Position numbers and translations under genes: made by a program
Part shown: positions 1 to 4,772 of the stretch, in pieces
Position numbering within the stretch: the first letter of the stretch is position 1
Layout of the letters: each line of letters starts with the position of its first letter
The notes under the pieces: model-generated
Databases searched by the model: none
What the model saw: the letters and a program-made list of their open reading frames with translations, nothing else
Told to the model about the DNA's origin: nothing
Assembly (NCBI GenBank): GCA_002684175.1
Contig: NYUU01000072.1
Span: 1 to 8,671, forward strand
Length of the DNA stretch: 8,671 bases
Origin: Synechococcus sp. CPC35
Lineage (GTDB): Bacteria; Cyanobacteriota; Cyanobacteriia; PCC-6307; Cyanobiaceae
Direction of reading: 5' to 3'

Positions 1-81
1 ACAACATCAATACACATACACATAAGCAGCAACAATGGCTCTAAATATCCTCCAATCACTCAAGCAATAATAAAGTAGCAG

Positions 82-123
82 AAGCATTTTCAAAGTCGTT
101 TTTTTTAAAAATAACAAATGCTT
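82..123. repeat. AT-rich inverted repeat around a T8-A5 tract
   Basis: AAGCATTT at 82-89 is perfectly complementary to AAATGCTT at 116-123, with 26 nt between. The spacer contains eight T (99-106) followed directly by five A (107-111). The arms are AT-rich and the stem would be weak as RNA. A bent or easily melted DNA site, or chance in AT-rich DNA, are both plausible. No gene is positioned to use it. Confidence 0.35.
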
Positions 124-490
124 TCCATGAACACCTGCAGGCCTTGAACGAAAGCGATATGCCAATACCACCACCGACTCACAGGTTAAAAGAATCAATC
201 AAAAATTATTTAGAGGGATCTATAACACCATCGAACGACCAATCAATCATTCGAGATAACGGCAGCTCCATGATCTGAATTTCCTCCAGAAAAGGACACA
301 GGACGATCACAGCCTGACCACACTCAACCGGGCAGTCTCACGATTTTCAAAGCACGCATGCCTACAACCAGTAAGGCTGCGACTCCCAGACGAAGGTCAA
401 CCCTTGCTCAAACGGAAAAACCCGTGTTTGTGCTCAGGCGAACATGTCTGAAAAGATACAACATGAAGTTGTCGAACATTGGTGGTGCTT

Positions 491-522
491 GGGAGGCCTC
501 GGGAAAAGCCTCCCTTTTTTTT
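491..522 (+). terminator. strong factor-independent terminator with no gene before it
   Basis: GGGAGGC (491-497) pairs perfectly with GCCTCCC (508-514) around a 10-nt loop, and eight T follow immediately (515-522). This is the textbook shape of an intrinsic terminator reading on the + strand; the - strand has no T-run after the stem. No credible protein gene lies upstream within the window. A smaller hairpin, ACAAC/GTTGT with loop ATGAA (458-472), sits just before it. The two together could be the 3' part of a small RNA, or the terminator could serve a transcript that begins before the window. Confidence 0.7.
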
Positions 523-1126
523 CAGCCAATCTCGCGACTAAGTACAAATACTGGTTTGACGCTAGGCCAGGAGGCATCCGAATGGCATCGCCGATCACCG
601 AAGAGCGTCTCCGCCAAGGAGATTGACGATCGCGATAAGAGAGCCGTGGTTCACTTGCCGGGGACAAGCGTGTTGCCCAGCCCTGGTCGCTCTCAGGATC
701 AATCACATTCAAGACAACAAGAATTGGGAAACAAACACTAAATATTGCGTTGATTCGTTTACCCCAAAACGCTATCAAGCCTGAAATCACGGCCAAAAAT
801 ATTTCATACAGCTCACTTTTCAAGACAACTTGCCTTCAAACCAAAACCTCTTTGCCACCAATGGCCGCCGAATTCAAGTCAGACCCTACAAATCCTCCTT
901 TATTCCAACGACTGGCTCCACAAACCACATTGCAGAAACCTGAATACTATGCATATTTTCGCTGTTTACAGCCTTATTCAGCCACCAGACTCCACAACGG
1001 AGGAGGAGCCAGCAGGAGACCTTCTCAAAAGAGAATAACGAAACTGATCTCTTCTCATCGCCAAATCAGAGCGTCAAAAGATTCCAAAGAACTTATTACG
1101 ATCGAACACTAACTCAAGCCAATAAA

Positions 1127-1165
1127 AATACTGGCCCAGGCAAAATCTCATCAGAGGCCAGTATT
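1127..1165 (-). terminator. perfect 10-bp inverted repeat, possible minus-strand terminator
   Basis: AATACTGGCC (1127-1136) and GGCCAGTATT (1156-1165) are perfect reverse complements separated by 19 nt. Read on the - strand, the stem is followed by TTTATT, giving a modest U-rich tail. On the + strand the stem is followed by GATTGA, which does not terminate. The stem is long and exact enough to be unlikely by chance, but the loop is larger than usual for a terminator. No supportable - strand gene lies to its right, so the transcript it would end is unknown. A protein-binding dyad is an alternative. Confidence 0.4.
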
Positions 1166-1481
1166 GATTGAACAATCAAGGTACAATTATTAATCACAAT
1201 TCCGCTATCACCAATCCGCTTGAATAAATGCAGGACAGAATACGAAACACGCATTATTGAGAGACACCAGCCAAAAGCCCATAATTGCATCATCGCTTCG
1301 ATAGAACCATTGTTAAAAACCAAGCAAGCCCCGCTAACTCTCATTATCATCATCGATCACGACCTTCTTGCACATACAAACCACGGAACCGACTTACCCC
1401 ATCAACACAGTTACTGAATGCTCATACAAAACTACTTACAAATTAGACTTATCCACCAACACAACGACCAAACTGGAGATT

Positions 1482-1510
1482 TTGAAATTCAACCATTCCG
1501 GGACAATAAA
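1482..1510 (+). promoter_or_regulatory. candidate sigma-70-type promoter for the cyclo-ligase gene
   Basis: TTGAAA (1482-1487) and AATAAA (1505-1510) are separated by 17 nt, matching the spacing of a housekeeping promoter. Each box matches the consensus at about four to five of six positions. Transcription would start near 1517 and give a leader of about 30 nt before the start codon at 1546. In this AT-rich stretch such a match can occur by chance, and marine cyanobacterial promoters often lack a clear -35 box, so this is only a candidate. Confidence 0.3.
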
Positions 1511-1545
1511 ACCCATTCCATCAAGACCTTTCAATCAAGAATGAA

Positions 1546-2133
1546 ATGAAAACTTTTGATCAACAAAAAAGAGACGAAAAAAAGATGTTGCGCCGAAAGT
1601 TTCGTTTACGCAGGCGCAATCAAGATCATTTTGATTCTGCCATCTGCCAGGCGGCAAGGGACATGGTTCAGAACAAAGTCCTCAATCATGCAGTAGTCGG
1701 CCTTTATTGGCCGTTAGCTGACGAAGTGGATCTGCGATCACTTCAGCTCCTCCTCGAACAACCGGTCGCACTGCCTGTTGCAGATGGACAAGGTGGCCTG
1801 ACATACAAGATTTGGGATGAGCAGATGCTCAGTCCGGATGGATGCAATATCCCCGCACCAACCTCTGGCCCCTCCCTGAAACCATCACAGCTCGGCATGA
1901 TTCTGGTGCCTGGTCTCTCGATCGATCGCAGCGGTATCCGACTTGGTTACGGGGGGGGGTACTACGACCGGCTGCGTTCCGACCCGACCTGGGCAGACAT
2001 TCCCGCCTGGGTCATTCTTCACTCCTGCTGCCTAAGCGAACCCCTCCTACCGAGGGATCCCTGGGATATCCCTTTCAGTGGATGGATCTGTGAAAAAGGA
2101 GCTGGCAGGCCCTCTGCAGAAACCGCATCATGA
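1546..2133 (+). CDS. fau: 5-formyltetrahydrofolate cyclo-ligase (5,10-methenyltetrahydrofolate synthetase)
   Basis: This cytosolic enzyme uses ATP and magnesium to convert 5-formyltetrahydrofolate into 5,10-methenyltetrahydrofolate, returning a stored or by-product folate to the one-carbon pool. At 195 residues it has the usual family length. A basic N-terminus (KKMLRRKFRLRRR, about 12-24) matches the family's opening helix. YWPLADEVD (54-62) is the substrate-side motif with Glu60. VPGLSIDRSGIRLGYGGGYYDR (in 121-142) is the nucleotide-binding signature; the glycine-rich part is at 134-141. The C-terminal DPWDIPFSGWICEKG (171-185) corresponds to the family's final conserved block. The ATG at 1546 is taken as start; the ATG at 1585 (Met14) is an alternative that would still keep the basic helix. 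Residues 136-138 are encoded by a run of nine G (1951-1959), which is slippage-prone. The next gene starts 21 nt downstream, so they are likely cotranscribed. Confidence 0.93.
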   Translation: MKTFDQQKRDEKKMLRRKFRLRRRNQDHFDSAICQAARDMVQNKVLNHAVVGLYWPLADEVDLRSLQLLLEQPVALPVADGQGGLTYKIWDEQMLSPDGCNIPAPTSGPSLKPSQLGMILVPGLSIDRSGIRLGYGGGYYDRLRSDPTWADIPAWVILHSCCLSEPLLPRDPWDIPFSGWICEKGAGRPSAETAS

Positions 2134-2154
2134 GCTCTGCGGATTGATCAATCC

Positions 2155-2568
2155 ATGCTGCGTCTGCTGACTTCCCTTTTGATATTTGGAAGCGTATTGA
2201 GCCTGGACACACCGGCTGAAGCACATCAGATCGAAAGCGCCCTTCGCTACCTGAATGGTGATCTTGAGTTGAACAGCAGTTTTTCCAATGGTCAACCAAC
2301 CGAAAACGCGATTGTGCGCCTGCTCAACCCAGACGGCACCCCTGGCCAGGAACTGGGCCGCACCGATTCAGCAGGCCGGCTGATTCTCAACATCAAGAAT
2401 CTGGAGGACGGAATTGTTGATCTGCAGGTGGATGGCGGTCCCGGACATCGCGACTATCTGGAGCTGCCAATTGATTCGGGCACGGTCAATCTCGATGAAG
2501 TGGTTTCACTTCCCTTCGGTCTGGCTCTCGTGGGACTCCTGGCTAGCGTGCGACGTCAATCCGATTGA
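2155..2568 (+). CDS. secreted, C-terminally anchored carboxypeptidase-regulatory-like protein, possibly linked to nickel/cobalt uptake
   Basis: The exact function is unknown. Residues 1-23 are a Sec signal peptide with a hydrophobic core (LLTSLLIFGSVLSL) and an AEA site, so the mature protein would begin with His24. Residues about 28-106 alternate short beta-strands and turns, with NPDGTPG (58-64), GRTDSAGRL (68-76) and GGPGHRD (94-100). This is the pattern of carboxypeptidase-regulatory or DUF4198-like folds. Residues about 116-132 form one hydrophobic segment followed by Arg-Arg, consistent with a membrane anchor with a cytoplasmic tail. Signal peptide, beta-domain opening with His, a GH near the end of the domain and a C-terminal anchor is the layout I know from small accessory proteins of cyanobacterial nickel/cobalt transporters (NikL/NikN type). 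No CbiM-, CbiQ- or CbiO-like gene is in the window, so the metal link is inference. It lies between the cyclo-ligase (21 nt) and sufE (7 nt) genes, probably in one transcript. Confidence 0.75.
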   Translation: MLRLLTSLLIFGSVLSLDTPAEAHQIESALRYLNGDLELNSSFSNGQPTENAIVRLLNPDGTPGQELGRTDSAGRLILNIKNLEDGIVDLQVDGGPGHRDYLELPIDSGTVNLDEVVSLPFGLALVGLLASVRRQSD

Positions 2569-2575
2569 CATTCCG

Positions 2576-2998
2576 ATGGCCACCAGCACCGGCAGCGCCG
2601 AACTGGATCGGATGGTGGAACGCCTCGGCAGCACTTCCGATCCGAAACGCCGTTACGAATACGTTCTGTGGCTGGCCAAGAAGTTGAAACCGATGCCTGC
2701 CGAGGAGCAGACAGAGGACAGGAAGGTGAAGGGATGTGTCTCCCAAGTGTTTGTTTCAGGATCCCTGGATCAAGGGGTGATGCACTGGCAGGGTGACTCT
2801 GATGCTCTGATCACAAAAGGGTTGCTGGCACTGCTCATTCAGGGGCTGGAGGGTCTCACCCCTGCAGAGGTGCAGGCAGTGGATCCCGTATTCATCTCAG
2901 CCACAGGTCTTCACGCCAGCCTCACTCCCTCTCGAGCCAACGGTTTTCTGAACATTTTTCGAATGATGCAGTCGCAGGCCCAAACGCTGGAGGGCTGA
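2576..2998 (+). CDS. sufE: SufE family sulfur acceptor for Fe-S cluster assembly
   Basis: SufE takes persulfide sulfur from the cysteine desulfurase SufS, stimulates it, and hands the sulfur to the SufBCD scaffold in the cytosol. The 140-residue length is normal for the family. The motif VKGCVSQVFV holds the active cysteine, Cys54. Upstream is the family's opening helix with RYEYVLWLAKKLKPMP (26-41). The late motif LTPSRANGFLNIFRMMQSQA (115-134) is also characteristic. The ATG at 2576 was chosen because it gives the normal N-terminus, while the longer open frame would run back 54 codons inside the preceding gene. It starts 7 nt after that gene's stop, implying cotranscription. The sufBCD-sufS genes are not in this window; in cyanobacteria they usually form their own cluster. 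Confidence 0.93.
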   Translation: MATSTGSAELDRMVERLGSTSDPKRRYEYVLWLAKKLKPMPAEEQTEDRKVKGCVSQVFVSGSLDQGVMHWQGDSDALITKGLLALLIQGLEGLTPAEVQAVDPVFISATGLHASLTPSRANGFLNIFRMMQSQAQTLEG

Positions 2999-3056
2999 GC
3001 AGGTACCGCCGATCCATAGAGTCACTGCAAGACAACCATCGGGAGATCACTGACGA

Positions 3057-4367
3057 ATGGGTGCACGGATCGGCGTTGGGCTGCTCGGCCTGGGCACGGT
3101 TGGTGGTGGGGTTGCCTCGATCCTGCTGTGCCCGGATGAACGCCACCCCTTGGTGCATGACCTCAACCTGGTGAGCGTGGCGGTGCGTGATCTAACCCGG
3201 TCACGAGCGGTTCAACTACCCGACGACATCCTCACCAGCGACCCAGCGGAGGTTGTCAACAACCCTGAGGTGGACGTGGTGGTTGAAGTGATCGGGGGCC
3301 TGGAACCGGCCCGCACGCTCATTCTCCAGGCCATTCACGCTGGAAAGTCGGTCGTAACAGCCAACAAGGCCGTGATCGCACGCCATGGTCAGGAAATTGC
3401 CGAAGCAGCTGCAAAAGCAGGTGTTTACGTCCTGATCGAGGCAGCGGTCGGTGGTGGCATTCCGATCATTGAACCCCTGAAGCAATCCCTTGGCGGCAAC
3501 CGAATCAACCGGGTGAGCGGCATCATCAACGGCACCACGAATTACATCCTTACTCGAATGGCTGAGGAAGGAGTTGCCTATGACGTGGTGCTCAGCGATG
3601 CGAAAGAGCTGGGGTATGCAGAAGCAGACCCTGCAGCGGATGTGGACGGACTCGATGCAGCCGACAAGATCGCGATTCTTGCAAGCCTGGCCTTCGGGGG
3701 AAGTGTGGACCGCAGTGCAATTCCAACCCAGGGAATCAGTCAGCTGGAGGGTGTGGATGTGCAATACGCCAGCCAGCTTGGCTATGGGGTGAAGCTGCTG
3801 GCGGTGGCGGAACGCATGGCAGAAACAGGAGAGCCTCTGCCCTTGTCTCTGCGGGTCCAACCAACCCTGGTACCCAAGGATCATCCCCTGGCAGGAGTCA
3901 ATGGAGTCAACAACGCCATCCTTGTCGAAGGTGACCCGATCGGCAGGGTGATGTTCTACGGGCCAGGGGCTGGTGCCGGACCGACCTCCTCAGCAGTGGT
4001 GGCGGATATTCTCAACATTGCTGGAATCAGGAAGGCCAGTGAAGGGGCTTCCGGACAGGTTGACCCCCTTCTGGCCGCAGGGAGCTGGCGACAATGCGTC
4101 CTTGTGGACGCAGGCCAGATCCGTCAGCGCCATTACGTTCGATTCAACACCAAGGATGCTCCTGGTGTGATCGGCAAAATCGGAGAGTGTTTCGGTGAAA
4201 GGGGTGTCTCGATCCAGTCGATCGTGCAGCTCAACGCCAGCTCTGCAGGTGCTGAAATCATTGTGATCACCCACGAAGTGAGAGAACAACAGATGAATGA
4301 TGCGCTCAGGGCAATTCAGGCGCTCAGTGAGGTCTCGGGTCTTGCCGCCCATCACGGCTGCCTTTGA
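3057..4367 (+). CDS. hom: homoserine dehydrogenase with C-terminal ACT domain
   Basis: The enzyme reduces aspartate 4-semialdehyde to homoserine with NAD(P)H, the branch-point step toward threonine, methionine and isoleucine. The 436 residues show the full monofunctional form with no fused aspartate kinase. The Rossmann motif GLGTVG is at 11-16. TANKAVIA (101-108) carries Lys104, NGTTNYIL is at 158-165, and EADPAADVDGLDAADK (189-204) carries Asp200 and Lys204, which align with the catalytic Asp and Lys of yeast homoserine dehydrogenase. Residues about 360-424 form an ACT domain (DAPGVIGKIGECFGERGVSIQSI), which in this family typically mediates feedback inhibition by threonine. The start ATG is preceded by GGGAG at 3041-3045. 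The stop codon falls inside the first unit of a triple 15-nt repeat (4356-4400). It lies 58 nt after sufE and may share its transcript. Confidence 0.96.
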   Translation: MGARIGVGLLGLGTVGGGVASILLCPDERHPLVHDLNLVSVAVRDLTRSRAVQLPDDILTSDPAEVVNNPEVDVVVEVIGGLEPARTLILQAIHAGKSVVTANKAVIARHGQEIAEAAAKAGVYVLIEAAVGGGIPIIEPLKQSLGGNRINRVSGIINGTTNYILTRMAEEGVAYDVVLSDAKELGYAEADPAADVDGLDAADKIAILASLAFGGSVDRSAIPTQGISQLEGVDVQYASQLGYGVKLLAVAERMAETGEPLPLSLRVQPTLVPKDHPLAGVNGVNNAILVEGDPIGRVMFYGPGAGAGPTSSAVVADILNIAGIRKASEGASGQVDPLLAAGSWRQCVLVDAGQIRQRHYVRFNTKDAPGVIGKIGECFGERGVSIQSIVQLNASSAGAEIIVITHEVREQQMNDALRAIQALSEVSGLAAHHGCL

Positions 4368-4400
4368 AACGGCTGCCTTAGAAACAGCTGTCTTTGAAGT
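4356..4400 (+). repeat. three tandem 15-nt repeats spanning the end of hom
   Basis: Three adjacent units read GGCTGCCTTTGAAAC (4356-4370), GGCTGCCTTAGAAAC (4371-4385) and AGCTGTCTTTGAAGT (4386-4400). Units 1 and 2 differ at one base and unit 3 differs from unit 1 at four. The first unit encodes the last residues Gly-Cys-Leu and the stop of homoserine dehydrogenase, so the extra copies lie in the 3' untranslated region. The pattern fits a local tandem duplication with decay outward from the coding copy. Confidence 0.8.
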
Positions 4401-4406
4401 CGAAGG

Positions 4407-4420
4407 TTTGCCCTGGCAAA
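4407..4420. promoter_or_regulatory. short dyad, candidate operator
   Basis: TTTGCC and GGCAAA are perfect inverted halves separated by two bases. The spacer is too short for an RNA hairpin loop, so if it is functional it is more likely a binding site for a dimeric regulator. It lies about 80 nt before the small gene at 4500, in the only sizeable gap of the gene series. No regulator gene is nearby, and a 6-bp dyad may be chance. Confidence 0.2.
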
Positions 4421-4464
4421 GAGAGATGCAAATAAGTCAAAATATCAACATCCCTTCCTTTAAG

Positions 4465-4482
4465 GATCGGTTTTCGCCGATC
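4465..4482 (+). promoter_or_regulatory. small hairpin just before the 78-residue gene
   Basis: GATCGG (4465-4470) pairs with CCGATC (4477-4482) around the loop TTTTCG, and a G-U pair can extend it. It ends 17 nt before the ATG at 4500. There is no T-run after it, so it does not look like a terminator. It could affect translation or stability of the downstream mRNA. No Shine-Dalgarno sequence is obvious between the hairpin and the start codon. Confidence 0.3.
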
Positions 4483-4499
4483 TGTGCACCTAACGGTTC

Positions 4500-4736
4500 A
4501 TGCCGAACCTCACCGAAGCTTCAATCCGTCAAGGCTGCCTGCTGAGCGATCTGCAGGACCGAATGACTATTCATCAAGGTGACTGCGTCAATCTGAATCT
4601 CGACAACGACACCTATCAGGTGATCGGAGTGGACGGCGAACACGAGCGCTGCTGGGTTCGCCGCTGGCCGCTCGAACCCGACGGCGGCTCTCCGGTGTTC
4701 GAAATCTCGATCGATCAGATCCGCATGATCGCCTGA
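4500..4736 (+). CDS. small protein of unknown function, 78 residues
   Basis: I do not recognise a named family. The protein is soluble and mildly acidic, with no signal peptide or membrane segment. The second half reads as alternating hydrophobic beta-strands separated by polar turns: VNLNLDNDTYQVIGVDG (30-46), CWVRRWPL (51-58) and SPVFEISIDQIRMI (64-77). A small beta-barrel is plausible. Two cysteines (29 and 51) and the WVRRW segment stand out. The ATG at 4500 is the longest start; the ATG at 4563 (Met22, MTIHQGDCV) would remove a helical lead and is a real alternative. It is probably a genuine gene because its strand, GC content and codon usage match its neighbours, and it fills the space between hom (132 nt away) and the transporter genes (36 nt away). 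It may be transcribed with the latter. Confidence 0.7.
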   Translation: MPNLTEASIRQGCLLSDLQDRMTIHQGDCVNLNLDNDTYQVIGVDGEHERCWVRRWPLEPDGGSPVFEISIDQIRMIA

Positions 4737-4772
4737 GGCATTTAAATAAGCCGTTCTCGCCTGAGCAGCGCT

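Larger units (their letters stand above)
1..1545. other. long stretch without a supportable gene
   Basis: No reading frame here looks like a real protein. The longest open frames (358-741, 750-1112 and 434-823 on the other strand) overlap each other, have irregular low-complexity composition, lack recognisable motifs, and two of them run straight through a strong terminator. I saw no tRNA-like GGTTC arm and no ribosomal sequence. The first ~350 bases and about 750-1545 are visibly AT-rich, while about 360-720 is closer in composition to the genes further right. The contents I can support are a terminator at 491-522, inverted repeats at 82-123 and 1127-1165, and a possible promoter at 1482-1510. 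A gene-free stretch of this size is unusual in a compact picocyanobacterial genome. Decayed genes or a site of past insertion are possible, but no gene remnant was recognised. Confidence 0.6.

Noticed and set aside
358..741. Open frame of 127 codons on the + strand
   Set aside because: Its sequence looks like no family, it runs through the strong terminator at 491-522, and other frames in the same place are equally open.
715..745. TTGGGAAACA word considered as a Yfr2-type RNA core
   Set aside because: My memory of the Yfr2 core is not exact, and no stem or terminator follows at the right distance.
434..823. Open frame of 129 codons on the - strand with a hydrophobic start
   Set aside because: The hydrophobic N-terminus is suggestive, but the rest is Arg/Ser/Pro-rich repeat-like sequence and it also reads through the terminator stem. 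No family resemblance.
912..1012. Inverted repeat CTGGCTCC (912-919) / GGAGCCAG (1005-1012)
   Set aside because: Eight-base arms with 85 nt between them are expected by chance in 1.5 kb, and no structured core was evident.
750..1112. Open frame of 120 codons on the + strand
   Set aside because: Composition is random-looking with no motifs, and no ribosome binding site or conserved context was seen.
1114..1353. Open frame of 79 codons on the - strand ending at the 1127-1165 inverted repeat
   Set aside because: It is tempting as the gene served by that terminator, but the putative stem lies inside the frame before its stop, and the protein resembles nothing known.
1..1545. Lanthipeptide (prochlorosin) precursor genes, which occur scattered in some picocyanobacteria
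   Set aside because: No frame shows the conserved acidic leader ending in a double glycine followed by a Cys-containing core.
3216..3884. Open frame of 222 codons on the - strand inside hom
   Set aside because: It is a shadow of the strongly supported homoserine dehydrogenase gene and has a Cys/His-rich artefactual composition.
4297..4545. Frame continuing through the triple repeat after hom, considered as a frameshifted C-terminal extension
   Set aside because: Homoserine dehydrogenase already ends normally at residue 436 after a complete ACT domain, and the extension resembles no domain.
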